Shown here piece after piece: positions 29,642 through 40,579 of a stretch of DNA of 64,000 bases. The notes below the pieces were generated by a model that was given only the letters and a program-made list of their open reading frames with translations, was not told where the DNA came from and did not search any database. Position 1 is the stretch's first letter; each line of letters begins with the position of its first letter. This stretch comes from Eucommia ulmoides (lineage: Eukaryota > Streptophyta > Magnoliopsida > Garryales > Eucommiaceae): the NCBI GenBank assembly GCA_016647705.1, contig CM028326.1, positions 45,476,785 through 45,540,784 on the forward strand. The letters run 5' to 3'. Both the position numbers and the translations under genes were made by a program.

Positions 29642-29908
29642 CTACTCCAATCCAAGAGAAGGCACATGACCTAAGTCATCAAAGTCCGAGTTCAAGTGGT
29701 AGAAGTCATGTTTTTCATATCGGTTCAATGCTTGAATCAGAGAGTGTATCTTCTCTTTTTTCTCCTCATTCTTCTCCAACAGCTTGTCCTTTTTCATTTT
29801 CAGCACGCCACCGTATCTTTTATGGATATGAACTTGGGCCCGCAGCTCGTTGATCTCCATTTTTGTCAGCTTCAGATAACCATGGAGTTCGTGGAGTTGG
29901 GATACCAT
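29642..29908 (-). other. antisense coiled-coil open frame inside the LTR element (fossil part)
   Basis: 88 codons on the minus strand, rich in K, E, L with a heptad-like pattern around INELRAQVHIHKRYGG and KDKLLEKNEEKKEKIH, so a coiled coil is likely. Antisense frames between the pol region and the 3' LTR are reported in some Tat-lineage families; I cannot tell whether this is homologous. No function is claimed. Confidence 0.4.
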
Positions 29909-32039
29909 GCAGAAATGGGCGGCTGAAAGGAAGTGAAGACTACACAGGCATCTTCGATAGCACGGAGCCGTGGGTGCTCTTCGTCGAGAGTTTTTACCAT
30001 CATCATGAGTTCGTGAAAGCGGTGCCCTAGCTTCACTTCTTTTTTCCTCTCTTCTTAAACAGCATCGAAGATATTTGAGACTGATGATGACAAGGCCATA
30101 ACTAATATGAGGAAGAAGAAAATGAAAGGAAAAAAAGAAAAAATATTAATAAAAGGAGAAAAAAGTATGAAGAAACCTCAACAAGGTTTGGCTTTAAATA
30201 GCCAAATCAGTGTGTATAAAATGATAAAAAGGACGAAACCAAATCGTCAAAATATTTATGACATATGAAACGAAACGACAACGACGAATATCGAGAGAAA
30301 ATGACAGTTTCTAAGATCAAATGCGGCGGATGTTTAAAACTAGTCATAATTACAGAGTACCATCATTACAAAATTGATAAAGATAAAAGTGAAAAAGACG
30401 ACCAATTAATTAAACAGTGCTTGGCTGACCAGTATTATCTGGTAGATGTGTGATATGAAGTTCAACAAGCACCAAGATTGATTCGTTAGGCAAGGTCTAA
30501 GCTTGGCCAGGAGTAAACTGACCTCAATGAGTTAAGTTTGGTCAGAGCTGGGCTGAGCTTGATTGGGAGTGAGCTGAGCTTAACCATTGAGCATAGCTTG
30601 ACTTGAGTTAGATTGTGTTGTGTCGGGAAAAGACTAATTAGAATGAAGACATGGATTTGCTACCGCATGACCTAAGAGTTCTGCACATGGTTGCTGACGG
30701 CTCTGCTTTTTTCTTGGCTTGGCCGGCAGACTTTACTTCGAGAGTTAATGATTTTGCTTCAAAAGCTGCACTCTTGAGCCTCTTTGGACTTAGCCCTTTT
30801 GAGACCAACTTTTTCCTTCTAACTAAATGCTAGAGGGCATTAACCTTTATGCCTAGCTCGGTCTTCACCAAATTAAGCTCAAAGTGTTGCTTGATGAGTT
30901 TCTCTACCAGTAAAGAGTTCTAAGTTGGCAACCTACTACCCTTCGTCAAAAAGTCTGAAGTTCTCATTGATCAAGGCCTAATTGCTGCTTTGGAAAAACT
31001 CACACTAAGCACGAGGCCATTACTAAAGTAGAAGATTTGGAAAAAAACGAAAGAGAACAATGCAATAAAGAAATCGAGCAATTGAGTAGAAGAAGAATGA
31101 TCTTCCATCTTGTTTCAATGAATCGTCATGAAAGTCAGGAGGCAAATGATGTGGGGAAAATTACCGCCCATGATTTGTAGAAACCGGTATTGAAATGTCG
31201 AGACGAAACAACTGATAAAACCCAACCCGTAAGAAATGGTTTGAAAGTTGACCGTGGGCCGATTGCACCATTGGCTCAAAAGATAGTGTATTTGGTCTGA
31301 TAAGGAAGCCCAACCATGCTTGGTCTAATCCGATGTAGAACAAGGTCTTCTAATAAGAGGCCTGACTATCAACAATAAGGACAATAGGTCAATGAGAACG
31401 GTTACATAATGCACGCAAGCGTAATTGTCATAACAGCCCATAATGGGAGCATGGACAACATTCACAGCAATTATATATGGAATGTGGAGAGAATTATGGG
31501 AGGGACGGTTACGAGGTAAAAGGCTTGGATATATACGAGGAAAACATGTATCATCTAGGACTACTACGACTCTCTTTTACACTCTTAAACTTTCTACTAT
31601 CAAAATCAGTTTGACTTATTCTCACGCCGGAGGTTCTTTGACGGACACCACACTGTTGTCCCCTTAAAACTAACTAGTTTTTCTTGTTCAGATTACAAGT
31701 TATAGAGATTTCTGGCACGTAAGGAGTTGTTACACGTGTCGGAGATTTTTTGGCAACATCATATATATATATATTAGGAGTTAAATTGTAAATATATAAA
31801 AAAGAGGTATATATGTCATAAAAAAAATAAATCTAAAATATCGGTTTCGCGATTTGGTTTCATGGTTCGTTTTCGTGGTTACCATCCCAAAACCAAAACT
31901 AAAAACAAAATCGTTTCAGTTGTAATTTTAAAACCAAAACTACAATCAAACTATTTAGTCGGTTTCAAAACCGAACCATTCAGTTTGGGTTTTTTGGGTT
32001 ACCGGTCGATATTTTTTTTTTTTCATCCCTAGTCTCAAT

Positions 32040-32458
32040 GGTAGAGGCAGTTTAATTTCCCATAAGGTTAAATCCCTCCTCACGTCTTTTTGATGGATTG
32101 ATAATCCACCAAACAACTGAAAAGTCTACCTCCTCTCTTCTTTTCGCTGGATCCAAACATAACATTGGAGGAGAGAGGTATCACTATTTCATCTACATTT
32201 TCAGCTGTAATCCACCATCTTTTCACCTCTCTCGTGTCTTTGTAGATGAAATCAAAAGCCCTCCCATTGCAAGATATCAGGGACTACTATAACTCTATGA
32301 AATTGAAATAAGTTATTTACGTTTCCACCATCGCCATACCTCTACCCAAAATTGATCATATATATTAAATTTGTTTTCAATTTAAAAAAAAAAAAAAAAA
32401 TAGATCTTGTTTTGGAGGGACGAATAATAGACTTATGAATGGGAAGAGAAGATTAAGG
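32040..32458. other. spacer, no gene
   Basis: Mixed sequence with a poly(A) run (about 32384-32400). The frame at 32098-32292 has no recognised similarity. Confidence 0.4.
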
Positions 32459-32720
32459 TGGCATTTTGTTAATATTTTTGTTTTTTATTTCTACTTCTAA
32501 TGAATTGGGATGAGAATTTCCTTTTCGTTCTCAAATATTTCAAGAATAGAAATATAAAAATAGAAATAAACATTTTTTGTTTTCGAAATTCTTAAGCAAT
32601 TTAAGGAATATTCTCAAAGTTCAAGAATTTGTTTATTAAATACGTTTTTATATATTATTTAAAATTTTAGGAATGGAAACAAAAATTAAAAAAAAACAGA
32701 AATAGTAACCAAACATGGCA
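32459..32720. mobile_element. MITE, 262 bp
   Basis: Left end TGGCATTTTGTTAATATTTT and reverse complement of the right end TGCCATGTTTGGTTACTATT make an imperfect inverted repeat of about 27 bp; the interior is AT-rich and largely self-complementary. The target duplication is unclear (TTAAG / TAAAG at best). Confidence 0.55.
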
Positions 32721-32926
32721 TAAAGTTTCTCACCTATTTGAAGTTGTAGAGGTTTGAATTGATACATAAATTGCCCTTTCTTTTCCATCTTTGATGTTGT
32801 AATATTTGACTCTTTTGAAAGTGCAGGACAAATTGCACCAGCCTAATAGTATAGGGGTTAAGCTGTAATTAAAAGTGACAGTGGCAGTGTAAGCATCTAA
32901 TGATGCCGTGTATTAGCAGATATAAT

Positions 32927-33197
32927 TAGGGGTGGTTATGCTTCGATTCGGGCCGAACTTTAATTAGAGTATTACAAAAAAATACTATGCCATAATTCAG
33001 CCCTATGATCGGATCCTACTTTCATGTCTAAGCTTAACCCTAAATAATAAAATCAAGTCTAAGTCTAACCTTATAATTTATTTATTTTAATTCAAAAAAT
33101 AAATACTATAACATAAATATAAAATTAAGGCTAAAACAATATTGCCATTTACATTCACATGAAATCAAGTCAAACCAATATTGTCACATGAATTAGG

Positions 33198-33268
<71 letters not shown>

Positions 33269-33455
33269 ATTAATTAATAGTTCTCTGGTAGGACCGTGCT
33301 GGCCCTAAAAAAAATTGGCCTTGTCCAAACCCGCCCCTGAATTTGATTAGGTCTAAAAATCAAAATCCAAGCTCTGCCCTTGGACTTATAACTAAAGTCT
33401 AAGTCCTAAAAATTAGGACCAGACTGGGTGGGTTCCTGTACCATGACCACCCATA
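32927..33455. mobile_element. hAT-like MITE, copy I, 529 bp
   Basis: TAGGGGTGGTTATG at the left and CATGACCACCCATA at the right, flanked by a perfect 8-bp target duplication GATATAAT (32919-32926 and 33456-33463). A (TA)n run fills 33199-33265. The same family as 33498-34100 but in the opposite orientation. Confidence 0.85.
33199..33265. repeat. (TA)n microsatellite
   Basis: About 33 TA units inside MITE copy I. Confidence 0.95.
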
Positions 33456-33497
33456 GATATAATAGTACTTCCAATGTTTAGGATGTCCAATACGCAT

Positions 33498-33680
33498 TAG
33501 GGGTGATCATGGGCTTGGGGGGCCGCCTAACTTACCAAGTTTGGCCCTTTTTTTTTTAGGGCTTGGGTTTTAGTTTTAAACCCATGAGCAGAGTTTGAAT
33601 TTTGATTTTTTGGCCTAATCAAATTTAGAGTTGGACTTAGGCAAACTCAAATTGTTTAGACCCGGCCTATGAGTATTAAG

Positions 33681-33720
<40 letters not shown>

Positions 33721-33843
33721 AGCAAACCCAACTCGGTTTGATAATGTTAGTTTGATGGATTTAACAATATTGATTTTGTTTGATTTCATGTGAATGTATA
33801 TTGGTTTGGTTAAATTTGATTTTATATTTTCTAATTTATTTTT

Positions 33844-33933
<90 letters not shown>

Positions 33934-34100
33934 ATCGAGTTTAAGCTTGATTTTTATTTTTGCATTAGTAGGGTCAACTTTGGCATAAAAGTAAAACCCG
34001 ATCATAAGTCCAGATTGGACTAGGGTGTATTATTTTTTTTTACAATATTTTGACTAAAGTCTAGCCTGTACCCAGCCAGCCTGGGCTATGACCACCATTA
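33498..34100. mobile_element. hAT-like MITE, copy II, 603 bp, inverted relative to copy I
   Basis: TAGGGGTGATCATGGGC at the left and GGGCTATGACCACCATTA at the right, flanked by ATACGCAT (33490-33497) and ATACACAT (34101-34108), 7 of 8 matching. TTGATTTCATGTGAATGTAT here is nearly the reverse complement of copy I around 33140-33175. (TA)n runs at 33681-33718 and 33847-33931 give false Tyr-Ile open frames on both strands. Confidence 0.85.
33847..33931. repeat. (TA)n microsatellite
   Basis: About 42 uninterrupted TA units inside MITE copy II, the longest in the window. Confidence 0.95.
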
Positions 34101-34108
34101 ATACACAT

Positions 34109-35259
34109 GTAAAGATGGATCCAAGAATTGTACTTGACATTATAACTTTTTGGTAAATTTTCAAAATCACTTTTTTAATTAATTGAGATTTTGTTTTAAA
34201 AAAGATTAGGAAAGGTTTAATTTAACAAGATAATAACTTTTTTTTTCTCTCTAAAGGGAAAGTGACCGAACCCTTGACTTATCGGTCGAGAGAGGAGAGT
34301 CAGAATGATTACCTGTCGACAACTTTTGGTTGGGGTGGAGACAAATTGACGGACACTGACATCTGACACCCTCGAGAGCCGAGCAATTTGAAAGCATCAC
34401 TCACTCCTCCAAAATCGTACCCTTCAAAAGTCCTAAATTGAGGAAACAAACATCTGCACCGCAAAACCCTAACTATTTTTTAATAATGCGCACTTGCCGT
34501 TGTACGCAGCAAGCAAGTGGCTATCCGGCTCCAGTTGCATACTCATCTCTACGTCTCGACTCGGCATGCTAATGCAATGTGGTTCTATCTTTCTCTTCCC
34601 CTCCTACCTATGTCTTCACTCCACAACTACAAGCCATGCCATGGCTTGTGGTACCCATCTCAAGATTCTTTTCACACTAAATCCTCTCCATGTGGTCTTC
34701 CCCTCCCCTTTTTCTTTTTTTCCTTTCTTTCAACGTTTCACTCTCTCTCTCTCTTTTGTTCTTTTTTATCATTTTCTTCTCCTTTCTTTTTTCCAAAGAA
34801 ATATGAAATAAATGAGAAATGTTAAACAAAAGTAAAATAAAAAAATTCAGCATACAAAATATGGTGTTTGCGTCGTGTGCTATATTCACTTGATGAAAGT
34901 AAAAGACTTCTTTTTACTCACCAACAATTTATTTTTTTATTTTTTATTTATTTGAAAATATATAATTTCTTTAACTTTGTGACAGGATGAATTTCCTGCA
35001 TATTAACATAGAGTATCCAAGGCTAGGTTCAGACAAACACATCCTCATATATAATGTGCCACAACCTATAAATGAGGATTCAATCAGTAAAACCCATAAA
35101 ATTAATATGCCCTAACAAAAACTTGGTGTGATAACATATGCTCCGTAAGGGTGCCATTGGGCCGACCTACAAAATTTTTGAGGGGTTGAACCTGCCTGAA
35201 TCCGATGCTAGACACTAGAACACCTGATTGGGTTTGGGTGCTTCAGGTGCAAGCAAAAT
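34109..35259. other. intergenic, no gene recognised
   Basis: Includes a pyrimidine-rich stretch (34680-34800) that creates overlapping frames on both strands (34494-34889). Nothing with a known domain. Confidence 0.4.
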
Positions 35260-35515
35260 TGATGAGAGTATTTTTAAGTATTATCAAGTCAGCACTAGAG
35301 CCCCGACCACGTGTCTACCCTCACTGTGATATGGCCACATTTAGGAATCCAAAGTGTCACGCAGGGTATACGTTGACTACGGCTCCTTTCCTGGAATCTC
35401 CTTTGCACGCAAGAAAAAACAATGTGCCCCGCAGGGACATTAACACCTAGAACTCTACACCGTGCCTCTGGACGGTCAATTTCAGGGACTTAGCCGACTC
35501 AACCGAAGATACCCG
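35260..35515 (+). mobile_element. truncated family A gypsy LTR
   Basis: Starts TGATGAGAGTATTTTTAAG and follows the family A LTR (CCACGTGTC, GGACGGTCAATTTCAGGG, ACTTAGCCG) for about 255 bp, then breaks off. No internal region adjoins it. Confidence 0.75.
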
Positions 35516-35539
35516 AAATATGATTCTCGAATACTTCAA

Positions 35540-35990
35540 CATCATCCTTTGCATTAAGGCTAATTTTCTTTGTCGAAGAAAAAAGTCAATCTTGAGCACA
35601 AATAAGAGCTTCTATCATATTTAGTGACAAATAATTTCGAAAATGATCGAGTATGCGACCCTCTATGCTAAAAGTTGATTCTGAAATGATGGTAGACACG
35701 TGAATTGCAAGAACATGTCGTTCAATAATAGAAAGAATACGATATCTAGAGGCATTGACTTTTTCACCAAGCTATAACATCAAACCCCTCTATATTTCCT
35801 TCCACTCTCCATAAGATAGTTGTCTACCTCATTTATGCTTCATGTGTGTCTACCCTTTTCAAGTGCTTCTTGTACCCTAAAAACCTCAATGTCTTTCAAT
35901 CCATTGGGACACTACTAAATTTCTCTTTTTCCGATGGTTGACTCACCTTTGGAGTGTTAGAAGTATCCCCATTTTCAAGAGTGAACTATG
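35540..35990 (-). pseudogene. hAT transposase remnant (C-terminal dimerisation region)
   Basis: On the minus strand a frame across about 35600-35770 reads ASRYRILSIIERHVLAIHVS then ESTFSIEGRILDHFRNYLSL and MIEALICAQD. This matches the hAT family C-terminal dimerisation domain (compare YPILSxMARDxLAIPVSTVASESAFSxGGRxLDxxRSSL). Upstream on that strand (to about 35990) the similarity continues only in pieces (ESGRKYRG in another frame), with stops and frame changes, so it is dead. No terminal repeats were identified; it could be the autonomous relative of the hAT MITEs at 32.9-34.1 kb, but nothing here proves that. Confidence 0.75.
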
Positions 35991-35999
35991 AATCATATA

Positions 36000-37294
36000 A
36001 GCGGAATAAAAATTTCCAACTTTACCTTGTTAATCATCTCATTACCTTGCGCATAATCAAATAATGTTCTCTATTTTAAGCGGTTTAAGTGGAAAAATAA
36101 TGTGTAGTAGCAAATGGGGGAGACTTACCTTAGTTTGGAGGTCGGTCTTTTCTTTTTCTCTTCTCCTCTCCAAGATTGTTTTTTTCTTCTCCTGATTTTT
36201 TTTTTTTCCTTCCTCTCCAAGATTTTGTTTTCCTCAAGATTTTTTTTTTTTTTTTTTTCATATTAAGAATGGAGGAGGTGTCTATAGGCTAGGGAGTCGG
36301 CAACCAAAAAACACAACTATCCCTTCAATTTGGCTAAATTTTAACTTTACTATCTAGAAAGTGGTATTTTTTAAATTTTTCTCCCAAAAGATGTCTCTCA
36401 CTTTGGGAATGCCTAAAAATACTCCAAAATACTTCCATGTACTCCAAAATGGGATTCAACCCTTTTCATCTACAAAATTGATAGCAAAGAAACCAAATTT
36501 CTACTAAATGCATTCTTAAAAATTATCCCTAATATGCGAAACAAAACTTGACATTGCCCACTGATTTCATGAAATTTTGAAAATGCCAAAACTTTGGAGT
36601 AAAAATTGATTTTTCTAATACACTTTGATTTCAATTGATTTTTCAAATTTGACTATTGGAAACCAAAATTGATCAATTAAAACAAGATATATTCTTGAAA
36701 AAAATCTCCAATTTGATCAATTGAGCCTCAAAATCAACTTTTGTAAAATTTTCATTTTGACCCCAATATTTTCTTTGTCTTTCCGAACATCAATCGGAGC
36801 TCCGATTTGAGTCTTTCAATAATTAATCAATTTTAAAGATTTAATTGAAACATTGGAATTGAGATTGGTCCCTTTGAATGTAGACCTAAAGTTTCTCAAA
36901 ATTCCAATTAAGTCCGTAAACATTCTAATTTGACAAATTGTTTCAATTTGCTTATTCAGGGGCCATATAGGATTATAAGACTTTCATTGAACTTGGTTTG
37001 AGATTAATTGAACTTTCAAAGATTAATTTTAAACTTGGTTCTCAATATCAATCTTTTGAACTTTCAATTTAGTTCCAAAACTTTTCAAAAGGAACAATTG
37101 TGGTTCTCAATCTCTAATTGGATTTTCTTTTACTTAATTGGACTTTTGAAACATTAAGAGTTAATTTATTATATCAAATTTTAAATTTAAACCACTTTCA
37201 ATTACACTTTTCAAGGTTGAATTAATTCTAGAAACCTTCAAACCGGGATATTTTCCAAAATTAATGAATAATTGACTCGGCAAAATCATCATCA

Positions 37295-37355
<61 letters not shown>

Positions 37356-37431
37356 TTTATTTGTTTATTTATTATATTTTCTTTTAAAAAGAAATATCAT
37401 GCATTGTCGGGACAAAATCCGGTGTCTACAC
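36000..37431 (-). mobile_element. LTR-like fragment, minus strand
   Basis: Read on the minus strand it opens TGTAGACACCGGATTTTGTC, a start shared by many plant gypsy LTRs, followed by long AT-rich sequence without coding. The other end and a target duplication were not found, so the left limit is approximate. Contains the (ATT)n/(ATTT)n run. Confidence 0.45.
37293..37368. repeat. (ATT)n then (ATTT)n microsatellite
   Basis: Compound run of ATT and ATTT units. Confidence 0.95.
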
Positions 37432-38433
37432 ACACTTAAATACCACATAAAATTTTGCAAGAGTGTGTGGTTTCTAGAGGCTCAATTTTGCATATTTCCT
37501 GTAATCAATAGTGTTTTTACCTTAATACTCTTAAGGACTCAATCTTTGTCTTGTTGATACTTTTTGATTTCTTTTAACAATGATTCCTCTTGTTCATTTC
37601 ATCATTATTCCTCTCTATTCATTTTATCCTTGTTTGATTTTATTTCTCTCCATCTCACTTCATCCTTGAGTTTCTTTACACTTCAACTTTTCTAGGAGGA
37701 CAACGCAATCAAAAATCTTGTTAAGGTTAGTGCGGTCGAAACAGCCAAGGGCATTTTTATATAGATCAAATAATATATCTGTAATCATATATGCAAATAA
37801 CACCTATATCTCCTAAGTTTGAGGGATGTGTCACATAATCATCATATAATCGTATAGATATAGTTCAAGTAATATCTAGTGCGCATAGAATCAAATCACA
37901 TGGGCATGATGTATATTTTACATATAATTTATGTGATGAGCTCAATTTACTATATAATTCATTATATTGACCACTGTATGATATCATCAAAATCTAATAT
38001 CGTAACAAATATAATTTAAATGGAATCTAACATGTGCATGGCATGTAAGAATACAAAGCTAAACGAACATGTATGTGACATAAAAAACTTAGAAATGTTT
38101 TATATGTATGGCTTATTAAATAAGGTATATGGGGGCATGATTTAAAAGAAAATCTAATATGTACATAAGAAATTTAGCAACTTTTAATATAATGTGATAC
38201 ATCAACCAAATATATATAAACATTTGATAATTGTAAGTGATAAGTGATAATTATATTTTAAATTATTAGGCGTTTGATTCAAGTAAAACAAAAGGTTAAG
38301 GCTAGTTAACGCAAAATAATAATAATAAAAAATAATGATTGAATAAAAATGGACCGGTGGGAGTACCCTAAACTACTTTCCTATAACGCCGCTGCTCCTC
38401 TCTTCTTGCTTTGCGGATTGTGTTTCTTTAGCC
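37432..38433. other. upstream region of the thaumatin-like gene
   Basis: AT-rich, no coding seen. The promoter of the gene at 38434 must lie here, but I cannot assign a confident TATA box. The overlapping frame from 38349 is out of phase with the thaumatin protein. Confidence 0.4.
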
Positions 38434-40579
38434 ATGCGAACAATGCAGAGACCTCTCGCTCATCGGATGTGCATTTTACTCATTACTCTCCACATTTCAA
38501 GTATGTCTTTCGATCTACAATCACCAACTCACCCCAGCATAGCATTGATTTTCACAGCACCAAAGATTTCGACATTTCAATTCATTTTTTTATCCATACA
38601 TTTTTATTTGAGATTTACCAAAATGGCGATAACCCTTCGCTTTTGAAAATGCATTTTTTTTGCAGTTGGGGTCTCAGCCACAACAATAACACTCTACAAC
38701 AAGTGTAGGCACCCAGTGTGGCCTGGGATCCAACCCGGTGCAGGGAAACCCATACTGGCCCGCGGCGGGTTCAAGCTCCCACCAAAAAAGTCCTACTCCA
38801 TTCGCCTCCCCGCCGACTGGTCTGGTCGTATCTGGGGCCGCCACGGCTGCTCCTTTGACGCCTCCGGCCACGGCCGTTGCGCCACCGGGGACTGCGGCGG
38901 CGCCCTCTTCTGTAACGGCATTGGCGGCGCCCCACCGGCCACCCTCGCCGAAATCACACTAGGCAAAGAACAGGATTTCTATGATGTCAGCCTTGTGGAT
39001 GGATACAATCTTGCGATTTCTATCACTCCGTTTAGAGGGTCAGGTAAAAATAATCTCATCGGGCACATATTTATAATATATTTTAATTTAGAACTATAAT
39101 TTGGAAGCATGATATCGCGTTTTCGTTTTGCATTTGGAGATGTAGAAGCCTATTTTTCGTTTTCATAGAATTGAGGGAGCGAGTACTGCGGCTCCAACGT
39201 AAGACGAGTCACCCAGATTTACTAGATCTGCTGTACATTGTCTAGATATCCTTCGACTGTTTTGTTTATGGCCGCCCACTGAATAAGTCTTTTTTACCTT
39301 TTCTTATATGGAAGTACATTTATAAAAATCATAAGCACTAATTACTCTTATGGGATGGTGGTTACATTTGGCCCGTTTTACGCGCATTTCGATTAAGTCC
39401 CTTCCGAGGAGGATCAAAGCTTAAAAAAGGGTTATATCCCTTTACCAACCATATTAACTCTCTGGAGTTGAACTATTGAACATCATCCAAACACATATCT
39501 TGGTTTTACCAGACTATTTTGTGGAAAAATTATATTTTCGGTCTCTAAGGTATAGGGTGGGTGTCTATATGGACCATTAGGTTTGGTAAATTGCACATTT
39601 AGTTCCTCAAGTTTTATATTTGTTTCAATCCCGCAAAATTGAAAACGTTATTAATGATTTTAGATGATAAATGGGTTGTTGAGCATGTAATCTTCTAATA
39701 GGAATATTTTTATCATTTCATCCCTCCACCAAACCGAAGACATTTTCCCCTAACATTTTCCTATTAATGATTTGTATAAAGAATGAAAGAGAAGTTTGTA
39801 TCAATGTGTGAAGAAAACGTCTTAGGTTCAGTTGATTGATAAAATAATGAAAATACCCCCCACTAGAACTTCACGGGCTAAACACAATCCATTTTCCGTC
39901 TAAAAATCATTAACAACATTGTCAATTTTGCGGGATTAAAATAAATGTGGAACTTGAGGAATTAAATGTGCAATTTGATAAATCTGACGGTCAACATACA
40001 CTCTCACCCCATACATTAGGGACAAAAAATGTAATTTTCACTTATTTTATGGACAACACTTTTGTTGTTCAACTTAACATGTGTTGCTTAATTGCCTTAA
40101 TAATTAAAGAGCTTATCCTGAAAATTTAGGCGTCTAAAGCCAATTATAAAATTTGTGTTATTTTTAACATGTAAATAATATGCATATAATTCTTGAAAGA
40201 GATTTCCCTCTTGAGTTGGGATCCAAAACGCCCTTTGTTTTTCTTTTGACGTGAAGAGGTATCTGAACATGATGCAGGGAAGTGCAGTTATGCAGGGTGT
40301 GTGAGTGACCTGAACATGATGTGTCCAGTGGGGCTTCAGGTGAGGTCTCATGACAATAGGAGGGTGGTTGCTTGTAAGAGTGCGTGCTTCGCTTTCAATT
40401 CTCCGAGGTATTGCTGCACCGGTAGCTATGGGAGTCCACAGTCATGCAAGCCCACTGCTTACTCAAGGATCTTCAAGGCAGCCTGTCCCAGGGCTTACTC
40501 CTACGCCTACGATGATCCCACTAGCATTGCAACTTGCACCGCTGGTAGCTATTTGCTCACCTTCTGCCCCCACCATTAA
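38434..40579 (+). CDS. thaumatin-like protein (PR-5 family), three exons
   Basis: Secreted thaumatin-like protein of the PR-5/glycoside hydrolase 64-like family, linked in plants to defence and stress; individual activities vary. Exons 38434-38500, 38666-39043 and 40278-40579 join in frame at GT-AG sites to give 248 residues. The N-terminus MRTMQRPLAHRMCILLITL... has a hydrophobic signal-peptide core with likely cleavage after GVSA; a start at the inner Met (38467) is also possible. The mature part has exactly 16 cysteines, the family number for eight disulphides. Family motifs: WSGRIWGRHGC, CATGDCGG, AEITLG, DFYDVSLVDGYNL, CAFNSPRYCC-like (CFAFNSPRYCC) and YSYAYDDPTS, keeping the acidic-cleft residues (Glu of AEITL, Asp of DFYDVSLVDG and YAYDD). 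No C-terminal membrane or GPI tail. Intron 1 is 165 bp; intron 2 is 1,234 bp and holds a foldback element. The gene looks intact. Exon 1 is the least certain part, since signal peptides are not conserved. Confidence 0.9.
39521..40041. mobile_element. Mutator-like foldback MITE in intron 2 of the thaumatin-like gene
   Basis: About 115-bp terminal inverted repeats: left 39521-39635, right about 39915-40041. They share CAATTTTGCGGGATT, AACTTGAGGAAYTAAATGTG and the outer GTGRAAA...ATTA when one arm is reversed. A 9-bp flank CTATTTTGT / TTATTTTAT (7 of 9) is a possible target duplication. No coding sequence. It may lengthen the intron without harming splicing. Confidence 0.75.

Larger units (their letters stand above)
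25166..31761 (+). mobile_element. Ty3/gypsy (Tat-like) gag-protease-only LTR element no. 3
   Basis: Both LTRs are present: 5' LTR 25166-25779 (614 bp) and 3' LTR 31147-31761 (615 bp), TGATGTGGGG...AACATCA. A primer site (TTTGACGCCATCTGTGAG) follows the 5' LTR directly. Gag lies at about 25827-27130 and a retroviral-type protease region at 27270-27983. No reverse transcriptase, RNase H or integrase is seen; instead 27990-31146 holds a 30-bp tandem array (28190-28690), two pairs of diverged direct repeats and an antisense open frame (29642-29908). Gag carries several disabling changes. The LTRs differ at roughly one site in ten by eye, so the insertion is old. Whether the pol genes were lost or never present is open; it looks like a non-autonomous family of the TR-GAG kind. 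Confidence 0.8.
24753..32031. mobile_element. hAT-like MITE (about 680 bp) split by an LTR retrotransposon
   Basis: Left part 24753-25165 begins TAGGGATGTTAATGGTTCGG; right part 31762-32031 ends TTTTCATCCCTA. Both are filled with AAACCGAACC/GGTTCGGTTT motifs. The 8-bp target duplication GTCTCAAA (24745-24752) / GTCTCAAT (32032-32039) flanks the pair, as expected for hAT. Everything between 25166 and 31761 is a later LTR element. Confidence 0.8.

Noticed and set aside
33718-34005. Frames of Tyr-Ile repeats
   Set aside because: Translation of (TA)n microsatellite in a MITE.
38349-38708. 119-codon frame overlapping the thaumatin-like gene start
   Set aside because: Different phase from the thaumatin exons and crosses intron 1; lacks family similarity.
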